NCBI GenBank assembly: GCA_022495005.1
Contig: JAGYXB010000508.1
Span: 62,001 to 126,000 of the forward strand
Reading direction: 5' to 3'
From: Rhyacophila brunnea
Lineage: Eukaryota; Arthropoda; Insecta; Trichoptera; Rhyacophilidae
Length of the DNA: 64,000 nt
The notes beneath the pieces are model-generated. The model searched no databases. It was given only the letters and a program-made list of their open reading frames with translations, and was not told the origin of the DNA. Both the position numbers and the translations under genes were made by a program. Positions 45,698 to 56,929 of the stretch are shown here, one piece after another (position 1 is the first letter of the stretch; every line of letters starts with the position of its first letter).

Positions 45698-46534
45698 CAG
45701 TGGCGAGCCCAGGGGGGGGGGGGCAAGGGGCCCTGGCACCTCCCAAAAATGAAAATTATTAGAATGATTTTAAACACTGAAATTGAAAGCCAATAAACTA
45801 TACCTTTGAGCTTAGACAAATAAAAACACGGCAAAAAATGATTTGTAATAAATTCTCCAGCACCCTTTTTAGAAAAAATTCTTAGATTTTAATTTCTAAC
45901 ACAAAAATTTCGAAACACTAATGTCAGGTTTTTTTAGAAACCTAATCCCTAATGGAACTGTCGAAAAATTCTCGGTGTCCACCCGAATTCCGGAGTGGTA
46001 TAGGTCATGGGTGGGGGGGGGCTGACAGGGCTCTAGCCTGGGGGCCCGGCGTGTCGGGTTGACCAGATAACTGAGATAAACACACATCATAAATTAGCTT
46101 ATACATGAAGTATAATAGCGCTAGAAAAGTCTATCTAGCGCTATTATACTTCATGTGTACATAATTGTGCAATATATTTTTTGATTATTATGTGTCGATA
46201 CTCGACAGCTCCATTATTAAAGTAGATGTATTAAAAATCGTCAATAATTCACTGTATAAGTACCCTTAATTTGAACTAAAACATAATTTGAAAAACGTTA
46301 ATGTAGTGTTTCACACTGCCTTTAATCTTAGCGGTAAGTAGGGGGCCCCCGAATATCCTAGCCCGAGGGCCCGTTTCAAGATTTGGGGACCATGGTGTAG
46401 GTACACCGAGTGCAATAGACAAAAGACCGATAAACGAGAAATTAGGCTGTGAAGAAGAAAAAGAGCCTATAGGACTAATTTACATTCTTCTCCTTGCTCC
46501 CCCCCCCCAATATTAAATCCTGGGTGCGCCACTG
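45698..46534. mobile_element. hAT-type element, 837 bp, perfect 8-bp TSD
   Basis: It starts cagtggcgagcccagg followed by a long G run, and ends tcctgggtgcgccactg, so the termini are inverted cagtggcgm-like repeats with CCCAGG just inside. The flanks gttgatca (45690-45697 and 46535-46542) are identical. Inside is a perfect hairpin at 46103-46158 and a pair of G/C-rich blocks shared with 41680-42125. No transposase remains. Poly-G and poly-C tracts (45712-45723, 46013-46021, 46499-46508) may be length-variable. Confidence 0.92.
46103..46158. repeat. Perfect short hairpin inside the hAT
   Basis: The arm acatgaagtataatagcgct then ag is followed by a loop of about ten bases (aaaagtctat) and its exact reverse complement ctagcgctattatacttcat plus gt. 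The stem is about 22 bp. It lies in the middle of the element. Confidence 0.85.
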
Positions 46535-46542
46535 GTTGATCA

Positions 46543-47495
46543 GATACTCTAAGAATTTTTGTCTATGATGTTGTCGGTCTGAAATTTTCGCTAATTCACT
46601 CCTTTTTGAAATTATACTTCTTTTATAACGCGCGTACATAAGTACACAAACCGATTTTTTAAATTAAATTATTGGAATATAAATCCCACAACCTCATAAC
46701 ATATTACTGAGTCGACACTAATGCAATGAGAAAAGAACAATCCTCATCTATAACCATAACGTATTCAAGTACCATTGTTAAGTTTATTTTTTCAAATACT
46801 TATACATATCATGTTGGTGTAACTTATTATGACATCGTAATATTACCTTAATTTAAATTTCTGATCTTATAGCAAGGCAAGTTTTTGAAAGCTTTATTAT
46901 ATAAAATTAAACTTACAGTTATCTACTTAGTTAAATTGTTTTAATTTGGCGTCATAGTTTAATTGCCCGAAGACAAGTAAATACAGCGTAAACACCAGGC
47001 GCACATTATTGTCACCTTTTACATGTTATTTACAATACTCTTTGTTTTTAATAGCACTCTTAACAAAGCTTCATTGACATACTTTGTATAAACATATGTT
47101 TTTTGCTAAATTAAAGAAATATACGTATCGTAAACATTAAATTGTCGCTAAATTACATTTTTAACGTCGTACACGTCATTGTATCTTCTCCGAGATGTCC
47201 CAATTGTACCGACAAAACGACTAAAAAAAATTGTAACCATTGTCAAATAATTTGTTTCGAAACAAGTTAAATACACAAAGCTATAATATAGCTATAGTAG
47301 TGCCAATAATAGATAAAGACACCATTTCATAAACTATGCCTGCGGAGGACGAATGTAGATTGATACCCAGGGTTCCTATTACTATTTCCCTTTTCTTTTG
47401 CATCCTTCCAATTATAAGTAAGAGAGAGTAAAGGAGAGAATCCGTGGGAAATAGATAGTGTGATAGAATTGCCTAGTCCAGATTTTTTTCACGGA
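46543..47495. other. Mostly unassigned; contains a short dispersed repeat
   Basis: gaaattatacttcttttataacgcgcgtac near 46609 is shared with 16538-16590 (in part) and, for its first half, with the family B SINE tail. The remaining sequence shows nothing supportable. Confidence 0.45.
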
Positions 47496-47501
47496 TAATA
47501 T

Positions 47502-47840
47502 AAGTGAAACGGCAAATAATTTTCAACAATATGTGGGACGTAATTTCGGCCGCGTTGCCAGTCGAAGAGTGATAGTCGACCTGTGAGCACGTCAATTTGT
47601 TTTTTGATGGCGTCGGAAGAATATATTCTTAAATCGTATAAAGATGACTAAAAAACGTTCCGCATGTACTTGAAAAAGAAAACATGTCAATGAATATACT
47701 ATTATTATTACGAATATAATAATAAACATAACATTAAAAGGACGCATGTTGAATTTTTACGACAAATTATATTTCGTTCGGCTCGCGTCATTTGCACAAT
47801 CCGCGCATCGCCTAGTTACGATCTTTTTAGACCATGCCTT
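47502..47840 (+). repeat. Dispersed repeat R, copy 1
   Basis: It begins at gtgaaacggcaaataatttt and ends near tttttagaccatgccttaa. Shared landmarks with the copies at 50824-51202 and 53168-53538 are aaagatgactaaaaacgtt, cttgaaaaagaaaacatgtc and acaaattatatttcgttcgg. In this copy the encoded frame is broken by several stops. Confidence 0.75.
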
Positions 47841-50600
47841 AACAATAAAAAGGTGCACAAAAATCTTTCGAATCATTTTATTCTACCGCGTATAGGCAAA
47901 AACTTAACTCAAACAACGATATAAGTATTAGGTATATCAAACGATTCTTGCATTTCGTCGTCCACATATCTGACGGTATTGAACATCCCTTAACATCCCT
48001 TACTCGATTTTTCGCGTCGTCACTTCTCAGCGTCGATGCTCGATATATCTGATGACGACGAATCTTCTTATTACCTAATATCCTATGTAAAAAAATAACT
48101 ACAAAACTCTCTGGAAACCTATGTCACCTGTATTATGTATTATTTTATTTGCGAGGAGCTATTAAGCTTTGGCTGGCGCTACTATAATAAATTATCGATG
48201 GTTTTAGAGTCTTGATTGACGTCAATCAGTCAGAATAATTGAATTAGTTTAATAATTAGCAACACTTTCCATAATATTGCCAAACGATAATAATTAATCA
48301 CTATAAATCAAGATCATTTCATTTAACTTCAGCGGCAATGCGCTGTAATTAAAATGTATATCGCGTGTAGTAAAAAAACCTCTCTAATACGTGAGCAAAT
48401 ACCAAAAAGATTAAATGCAAGAAGTGCACCTTTAAAAATAATAGATAATTAAAACCAGTTCACAATTTTATTCAATAATTGTATATACCGGATACTTGTG
48501 TTGTAATACTAGTTGAATTAAGCTGTATATAATAATATTATATGTATGTATCTTTTAAATTATTCACTGGAAAGAGGAAGACGGATATATGTCAGTAACG
48601 AATAGTCGTTTATATTCCTAATCTTCATAATGGTGTGAACGACGAAATGGAAATTAAATTTTATTACGTATAATTTAATGCAGTATAAGTAACTACAATT
48701 GAAATTCTACTAGGTAAATACGAAATCCATTCATGTCTAGAGATAATACATCGTACTGATTTCAGAAAAAAAATGGCATTATTTTACAAAATGTTATATA
48801 TGTTTAATAGTATTTTTTGATTTCTGCTGTTTGATAAAAAATGTACGTCTTTCAACCACGTCATGTCATCATAATGTGTTGGCGTTAAGGTGGCTTCTGA
48901 TTCTGATATAATAATTTTTGCTAGTATACATTTCTTCAAGTGGAATATTTTTTGCAATTTTTTCAACGATAACATTTATTTTATTGACAGTAGCTACCTA
49001 CTTTTGCCAACATTTTCAACCGTGCTGCCTCGTCTGCTTCATTTTTTAAAAAAATGTTTTAGAATATAATTTTTAGAGCCCGGTTAAAGGTCACCTTGTG
49101 CCTAAGCCATATCCTATTTAGCCCAATAATAAAACCTGCCCTGTTAATATATTATTATGAATAATTTTAGATTATTCTCTTGCAAATGAGCTGAGAGAAG
49201 TGTGCGTGTAGAATCTCCAATTTATTTCTAATAATTGTCATGAAGTGTCACATTATATTTTCTTAATATCATACCCGATTATGTAGGTTAAATACCTATT
49301 GGAAGTTATTAATTTTAAATTTCAATTGGTTGAAATGAAATGAGTTGTGTATTATTTTATGGGCATCAGTTGTAGCGACTCACTTTCGCCCATCTTTGGG
49401 ACAATAATGTGGTCATTTAGATATACAACCTTAGATTATAGAAAAAATATACAACTGACAAATATTAAAGTAAATTGGTACTACCTATGTAAACAATTTA
49501 GTAAATAAGCGATTGTAAAAATGTCACTATTTATAAATACAATGGAATTGCCCAATTCTCGCGGAATAGTACAAGCATCTTATCAATTACATTTAAATTC
49601 AATTTCCACCAAATATTCTCGGTCGATAGTTTTGTATAGTAATTTTTGTTTTGAATGAATAGCCTACATATTATTTTAGTATTACGGCTGTGAAATAATT
49701 ATTTATGTTGAAAACAAATTCACTACCTACGTTGGTAAGTATTTTTTAAATAACATTTTCTGATAGATTACATGCCATAATTTTCTATAGGTTCAGTTCA
49801 AATAAAGAAGTGGTAAGTACCTACTTGTCATATTATATGAATAACGTAAAATAATATTTTTAAGTGCCGTTGATAGTTATAGATGATCGGTAGTAGATAA
49901 TTTTGTATATAACCAAGCCAAATTTGTAAAGATAAACAATAGAAATCCCACGACATACTAAACGCAAACTCAACCAGAGTCATAGACATAATACATCATT
50001 TTATTTCACTGCACGATGGAACAAATTGAACTGTCACCCCCGCAAACAGTCAGGTTTGAGTGGGTTCTATAACCACACTCCAACACTGCAAACGAAGTAT
50101 TGTTAAGGCGAAGCTTGTGCGAATGGAATGAAGTTATAGTGTATGATAAAATATTAAAAATAACTAATAATATTCATTATCATAAAAAGAGGAGAAACTT
50201 GGCTTAGCCATGATTTTCTCCAAAAACCCACTATAAACCTACGAGTGTCATGATTTTCCTTCAACTATGGGAACGTATTCACTCATTAATGGCATATACC
50301 TAGGCGTAACAAATAAAAAATACGCATCTAAATTGTGCTTGGAGCATCACAAGAAAAATATTGAATGGCCAGTCGCCAATAAATCCCAACCGCCAACTTA
50401 ATCTTTCCAGAACTGCCTCTTCTCATAGACCCTCTTGGGTTATTGGAAATAGATATTTCGGTGATCATGATCTGACCAACTCAGTTTCCTTCCAGTATTA
50501 ATTGGTTCAACTCCGCTAGCTACGAGTAGTGCACGTCTTACAAAATATCTGAATTTTATGTTTACCTCAAATTGTTATCTACTCATAATTTCATTACAAT
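47841..50600. other. Unassigned intergenic block
   Basis: No gene could be supported in about 2.8 kb. Small direct repeat aacatcccttaacatccctt at 47982. The motif ggttaaaggt recurs at 49082. The less AT-rich stretch 50370-50530 on the minus strand includes aactgagttggtcagatcat, possibly a retroelement fragment, but no protein motif could be confirmed. Confidence 0.45.
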
Positions 50601-50725
50601 GCGCCGAGGGTCTCGAGTTAGAATCCTGGACTCCGGGAATCTCCAGAGTATGGATCTAATAAATTGAGCAAGTGGCTAACATGCCATGCCAAGAGCCACG
50701 TAAAAAAATCCTTTGTGAATGAGTT
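50601..50725 (+). repeat. SINE-A fragment
   Basis: The B-box region (gagttagaatcctgga) is followed by ccagagtatggatctaataa, attgagcaagtggctaacat and a degenerate tail. The A-box end is missing or unrecognisable. Confidence 0.6.
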
Positions 50726-50823
50726 AAAATAATGTATCATTATAATTACGAAACATACTTTTTAAAATTATGTTTTATGGTAAAAGTTTTACATTTTTTT
50801 AAAGAAATTATATCCGTTATTAA

Positions 50824-51202
50824 GGCTATACCTCAGTTGAGGCATGGTCTAAAAAATCGCGACCAGGCGATGCGCGGATTGCGGGTCGCGGGTGCAAATG
50901 ACGCACGCCGAACGAAATATAATTTGTCATATAAATCCAACATACGTCCATTTAATGTTCTGTTTATTGTTCTATTAGTAACAATAATAATATACAAAAT
51001 TGACATGTTTTCTTTTTCAAGTAAATGGGTAACGTTTTTAGTCATCTTTACACGATTTAAGAATTTAATACCCCCGTCGCCATCACGAAACAAATTGACG
51101 TATTCACACCTCGACGTTCGCTCTCCGACTGCCAGCGAGTCCAAAATTTCGTCGCGCCTATAGTTGAAAATTATTTGCCGTTTCACTGAAATATCGTCTA
51201 GA
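50824..51202 (-). repeat. Dispersed repeat R, copy 2 (longest open frame)
   Basis: In reverse orientation to the other two copies. One end is ttaaggctatacctcagttg, the other agacgatatttcagtgaaac. On the minus strand a frame runs open for 117 codons from MKRQIIFNYRRDEILDSLAV through MTKNVTHLLEKENMS. The same residues can be followed, with stops and shifts, in the copies at 47502 and 53168, so the repeat may derive from a coding element. I do not recognise the protein family; a transposase N-terminal region is one guess. Confidence 0.72.
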
Positions 51203-51928
51203 AAGTATGTATTTGCGTTAATAATTATTTAATAGAAATGATATTATTTTTCATATATCACGCATATTGATTTAAAATAAATTGTTGTGTATAATTTTGA
51301 CTATCGCGTCAATGTATATTGTGGTCTATAACATGCGACACTCACTTCGCATTAAATAGATTCGCCTGTTTTCCTGTCTTGGAGATTTACTAGTCATTCA
51401 CTTATTGAATTGCATCCATTACCAAATTGAGGACCGCGTTAATACGGTTTAGTCTCAAATGCCATTTAATCAAAACTGATGTGTAAATCTGTCACTTTTT
51501 TAAATTGGGTCTAACTCTGACACATTCATTGCCTACTCAAGAATATATTATTTATTTAAGTTTGAAAATGACATTTCTATGAATCTCAGACTCATTTAAT
51601 GATTGAATATTAATTCTTAGAATATTTAAATTACAATAAACATGACACTGTTTTGACGTCACCATTTAAAAACACTGAAATTATCTGAAATAAAGTATTC
51701 CGGATTTTTTATTTTATTTATTAATATATTTTTTGTTTGTTTTTGAACCAAGTTTCTTTTTGGACCAATTCAGCTCCGAACAATGCGATGAAACTGTGAA
51801 AATCGTGTCGGTTTTCTAGGTGGCTTGATGGAGGTGGAGTCTGCTCGGGGCGTCGAAGGGCCTTCCCTGCATTTAGCGCCAAAAAATGATACTTATCATC
51901 AGATAAAAGATGAACAAAATATTATATC
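51203..51928. other. Unassigned intergenic sequence
   Basis: 51770-51885 is less AT-rich (ggtggagtctgctcggggcg) and open on the minus strand for roughly 35 codons; it may be a dispersed repeat but only this copy is present. The rest is AT-rich with nothing supportable. Confidence 0.45.
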
Positions 51929-52250
51929 TGTATTGTTGTTTAATTTAATAAAACGCAATTTTTTTTGTAGTATTTATTCCACTTTCAATCAATAAATTAG
52001 GACGGGTTTCGTCCGCCTCAGAGGGCCATTTTCAACTGAATACATTTTTTAAAAACAATATTTTTCAAACAAAATCCAAAGCGACAGAAATAATATAACA
52101 ATAGGTACATAAATTATCCGTCCAACCAATTATTCAGTATTCAGTTGAAAATATCCCTCTGAGGCGGACGAAACCGGTCATAATTTATTGATTAAAAGTG
52201 GAATAAGTACTACAAAAAAATGCGTTTTATTAAATTAAACGACAATACAA
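51929..52250. mobile_element. Fold-back element, about 320 bp
   Basis: Arms of about 120-130 bases are reverse complements: the left contains aaaacgcaatttttttt, attccactttcaatcaataa and ttcgtccgcctcagagggc, the right their mirrors ending near gacaatacaa at 52250. About 75 bases separate the arms (52060-52135). No open frame and no clear target duplication. Confidence 0.82.
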
Positions 52251-53167
52251 TGCAGTTCCACCATGAATTGACAGTTAACAAAATAAATGAAAATAATATC
52301 TGTATTTATTAAAATAAACAAAAACATCGTATATTTGGTATATTTTATGACACATCTCGAATGCTAATATTTTAATGATTTCAACGTAAGTTAAATAAAT
52401 TGCATAAATAAATATAAATCTTAAAGGAATTCCGCGCGCATTGAATATTATTGTCGGCTATAATGTCTTTTTATCGTTTATATTTATAAGAATTTCACAT
52501 AAAGGTTTCATAGGCCCAATATAATTCCTTGACAAGATAAATAAAAACACAAACACTCTCAAACTGTTTCCGGAGTGGGTGAAAGCATAAAATTAATTTG
52601 TATAAACCACTGGTTCCGTTACACACAGCCGATATATTTTTTTCTTGTCGAAAAGTATTACGGTTTTTACATTTTATTTTTTTTACTTTCCATTAGCATT
52701 TTGCCTCGGAATTTTATCAGATGATGTCAACTGATTTGATAATACATAACACCGTGTAATTATACTCAATATTTTCTCTGATTAATATTTATGATAATGC
52801 AAAATTATAGAAACAAATAAAACCACATAATGCGTAAAATATAAATATTACTCGCTCACTTATAAATGCTACGGTACCGTTTCATGGGGGCATATGGTAA
52901 TTGGCATTTGTTAGCGCGCTGGTGCATTATATTCTAATTTTTTGTTTAAACTGTAGTACCTATCATGCGTGTGCAGGTTTTTTTTTTTTTAATATTTTAT
53001 AGTTCTGGAACTGTCAGAAAATTACGTCCACATGCAATATATGTATCGACGTGGCATAATTGGTGGGTGCAAACCTGGCCGTGTTAGTCACTCTCGAATT
53101 AATTTAATTCTGGGTGGATTTTTTTTCCATAGTGAATTATAGACCCTGGAATTGTCACAGAAATAGT
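52251..53167. other. Unassigned intergenic sequence
   Basis: A pair of similar short segments, ttctggaactgtcagaaaat at 53003 and ccctggaattgtcacagaaa at 53145, forms a loose direct repeat. Nothing else could be supported. Confidence 0.5.
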
Positions 53168-53538
53168 TAAGACGATACTTTAGTGAAACGACAAATAATT
53201 TTCAACTATAGGCGCGACGAAATTTAGGACTCGCTGGCAATCGGAGAGCGAACGTCGAGGTGTGAATACTTAAATTTGTTTCGTGATGGCGACGGGGGTA
53301 TTAATTCTTATTAATTCGTGTAAAGATGACTAAAAACGTTACCCATTTACTTGAAAAAGAAAACATGTCAATGAATATATTATTATTGTTAGTAATAGAA
53401 AAATAAACAGAACATTAAATGGACGCATGTTGGATTTATATGACAAATTATATTTCGTTCGGCAGGCGTCGTTTGCACAATCTTCGCGTCGCGTAGTCGC
53501 GATCGTTTTAGACAGTGCCCCAGCTGAGGTAGCCTTAA
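53168..53538 (+). repeat. Dispersed repeat R, copy 3
   Basis: It starts agacgatactttagtgaaac and ends cccagctgaggtagccttaa, defining both ends in agreement with copy 2. The frame seen in copy 2 is interrupted by a stop after RRDEI and by a later shift. No target duplication was identified. Confidence 0.75.
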
Positions 53539-55325
53539 ACACCATCACTTACCACTACATCGCTAAGTAGGGTATGCATTGGCAAAATTCAAGTGAAAAT
53601 CAAGCATATTATGTACGCAATCGGTGAAGTGGGGACGTTACACTGCACTGTTGTTTGAAAATACTATTATAAGAATATCAATAATACCTAATAATTGTAC
53701 ACAAAGTTGTAATTTTTCGACTATTTAGATTCTTGAGATACGAGAATTCGAGATTGGTTTATTGATTTCTGGAGATCACGAGGATTTTTGAATTTTTTTT
53801 ATTTAAAGCAATAAGCGAACTTTTTGTGAAATGAGAATTTAAAAATCTCTAAAAAAAAACAATTCTCGGTGTACGAGATTTTTAGAGGATTCTCGAGACG
53901 AGAAATCTCGATCACAACCTCGAAATGTGTAACTGTGTAGGTAAATGTGAAATGTAGAACAACAAATTTTAGCTTTATTTCGTCATGGCTTGCGTAATTT
54001 TCTCAGCAGTAAATAATATGATGTTTTAAACATTAATAACCACACAGAGGATTCCGTAGACTGTTTTTTCAGCAGATATATAAACCAGATAGGTACCTAG
54101 TGAAATGAGCGCACCATTAGAGATGACATAAATACTTAATTTCCGGCGCGATGCGGTTAGTGGCCGGAAGATGTAACTGAAAGTCATAAATTATTATTTT
54201 TAAATTTAAATGTTATAAAATTGACGTAATAAATTTAATTGCCAACAATTAGGTAATGAAATAAATAAATTTCTCCCCAATAATCATAATTTTTGCAGAT
54301 AGATTTACGAAAACAAAAGTGGTATTTTAACTAACTATAATTCAAACATTATTATATGATATTATATGCCTTAGACTGCCGTATGCATTAATTTATTTAG
54401 ACACCGTTGATTTGTGACACTATTGTGACATCATATATTGCATTTGTTGGGAATAGTGGATCGTTTAAGGATCGTAAATTATCAACTTAGTTTTATATAT
54501 ATGATTAACTTTATTTATTATCAACTTCATGAATAATAATATACATAGTTATTATAACAGATTACATTTTATATGAGCGCGATACAACTGTCCTTCGAGT
54601 ACTGACTATTGTCACGCCGTACACACAGGTGAACATAAAACAGTAATTAGTAATTGCATTGGCGCGCAGCCAGTGCCAGAGTTAAACACGTATTTATTTT
54701 ATTCTAATATTATTACTTATAATATTTAGTTATGTTATTATATTAGACGGCTATACATCAACAGCATTAATTTCTATAATACTCTCGTAACTTTGGAACT
54801 TTTTGAGATATCGAAATTAAACTCTAATAAATTAATAGGTACCTACCACAATACATACTGAGCGAGTTTCATTACTATTGGTCCTGTAGTTTTTGAGTTA
54901 TAGCCACAGAACAGTTTATATTAAGTTTTTGAAGCTGAATTTTGGTTATGACTTAAAGACGGTCAGGCTTAAAATGCTTGAAATACAAAACCTCCGGAAT
55001 GTCCTTAGATATTACCAATATTGGATGCACGTTTCGATTACGTAACAAACTTTAATGCGTGCAGACGTAACTATCGGATATAACATTTGCAAGACGTGTT
55101 AAGGTTTATCTCAAAATTTTCTACATAATATGATTATTATACCTTGTAACTACCACACGCAGAAGGTAACGCACATCCCATTATTGTTCTGGTTATAATG
55201 GTACAAACGTGAATTGACAGATAGACATACAAACATACAGTTCAATTTTATTAAGTGGTATAGAAGTAGATTTATGTATATTATGGAGATGTTACGTTTT
55301 TATAGGATGGTTACGATACAGATTT
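53539..55325. other. Unassigned intergenic block
   Basis: 53730-53930 is enriched in gagat/cgaga units (aattctcg, gagattttta, ttctcgagacgagaaatctc), giving a hairpin-prone patch. GC-richer spots at 54140-54170 and 54600-54700 have no assignable content. No gene was supported. Confidence 0.5.
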
Positions 55326-55816
55326 ATTGCTTTTTACTACGTTTTTATTAGCTCGTATTCTTGTTTGTCCAGGACAAATCTCTTCTTGTTTGTCCAGTAC
55401 AAATTTTTTCTTGTTTGTCCAATACAAATCTTGCAATCGATTTTTAACTAACTTACTTCTCGACTAGCTAGACATTTGAAACTTTTAGAATATATCAGAA
55501 CACGATGACAATGCATTCTTTTAATACTTTTAGCCATCTTTAAGCAGAATCGAATTCATTTTCAGTTAATTCTGTTTTGTATGGAAAGTTATTTCGGAAA
55601 AAGTCCGAAAAAAGCAAAACACTATTATTGGTTGCTAAGGGGGTCCTAGCAACTAAATTATTAAATATATACGTGCATTACTATGGAAATCAATATGAAA
55701 TGTCAAAATGACATTTCAGTATTCTATATTTATTAAAACATAGAATTGACAAGTTTATATGATTCAACAGAAAGTTTTAAAACGTTGTATATAAAAAGTT
55801 TTTTTATCTTGTAATT
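55326..55816 (+). mobile_element. TIR element family M, copy 2
   Basis: Ends are tttttactacgtttttatta on the left and aaaacgttgtatataaaaag on the right. This copy has the motif cttgtttgtccagtacaaat three times in tandem (about 55359-55433), where the copies at 31730 and 56490 have it once. Shared body motifs include agctagacatttgaaact, gccatctttaagcagaat and gtgcattactatggaaatca. Confidence 0.75.
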
Positions 55817-56188
55817 ATTTATAATAAATTGTAATTAATCTTGTAAATCTTAAGTTGTAATTAAATTGATATCAATATTTATTATTTATTTGGTACCATA
55901 TAATGCTTGCCTATACCTACTAGTATTCAAATTAATCTATTTACATAAATATTATGTGAACAATACAAATTATCAGATCAAGATTTTCACAACACGGCAT
56001 GTATTTATAATACAGTTAGATAATACATAAGTAATAATATATCGTCATTTAACATCTCTTTGTGGTTTTTTTAATCATATTATTCGATCCTAATAAGATC
56101 ATAATCATTCTCCACAGAGTGGAAATTGTATTAAAAGCCTTTTAAGGTTTAGAGGCTTAAAAGGCTTTTAAGGCTTAAATTTTAAAAT
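55817..56188. other. Spacer with small repeats
   Basis: A fragment of the family D SINE tail (cgatcctaataagatcataa) is at 56086-56105 on the minus strand. A short tandem-palindromic run based on aaggctttt occupies 56130-56175. Confidence 0.5.
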
Positions 56189-56311
56189 GGATATCGGCCA
56201 CTTGCTCAACCTATTAGAATTAGATCCAAACATACCATATATGAATTTTCCAAACCCGGGATTCACGATGGAACCGACGCCTGAGGCGTAACTATTCGGA
56301 ATTAGTGGGCG
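56189..56311 (-). repeat. tRNA-derived SINE (family A)
   Basis: On the minus strand the B-box region is gtgaatcccgggtttgg, followed by tgtttggatctaattctaat and aggttgagcaagtggccgat. The order matches the 24324 copy; the A-box end is degenerate (acgcctcaggcgtcgg). Confidence 0.68.
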
Positions 56312-56489
56312 TTTATTATTTAGTAATATGGGTATTTAATATTATATATTATGATGATTGATGATAATAAGGATAAAGTGGATGTTTTAGTTATATTCAT
56401 AATTCATAATGGTATATTTTAAATATCTAATTTAAATAATTTATTACAGTTCAAAACAAATTATATTTATCAAACCAATAGACAATGCA

Positions 56490-56929
56490 TTATTTTTATA
56501 ATTACAACGTGTTTCTTAGCTCGTATTCTTATTTGTCCGGTACAAATCTTGCAATCGATTTTTAAACTAACTTCCCGACTAGCTAGACATTTGAAACTTT
56601 TAGAATATATGAGAACACGATGCCAATGCATTTTTAAAAAATACTTTTAGCCATCTTTAAGTAGAATTAAATTCATTTTCGGTTAATTCTGTTTTGTATG
56701 AAAAGTTATTTCGACACCATTATTGGTTGGGGTCCTAGCAACTAAATTATTAATATATATACGTGCATTACTATGGAAATCAATATGACATGTGACAAAT
56801 GACATTTCAGTATTATTTCTATCAGCTACAATTTTTTCTGATCGTTTAAGCTAGTCAAGTCAAGTTTATATGATTCAACAGAAAATTTTAAAACGTTGTA
56901 TATAAAAAGTTCTTTTTATGTTGTAATTA
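56490..56929 (+). mobile_element. TIR element family M, copy 3
   Basis: Ends are tttttataattacaacgtgt and aaaacgttgtatataaaaag. It shares agctagacatttgaaact, the tatggaaatcaatatgacat block and the gattcaacagaaaatttta region with copy 2, only about 700 bases away in the same orientation, but has a single tttgtccggtacaaatct unit. Confidence 0.74.

Noticed and set aside
50732..51163. 143-codon plus-strand open frame
   Set aside because: It runs antisense through repeat R; the opposite frame is the one conserved among the three copies.
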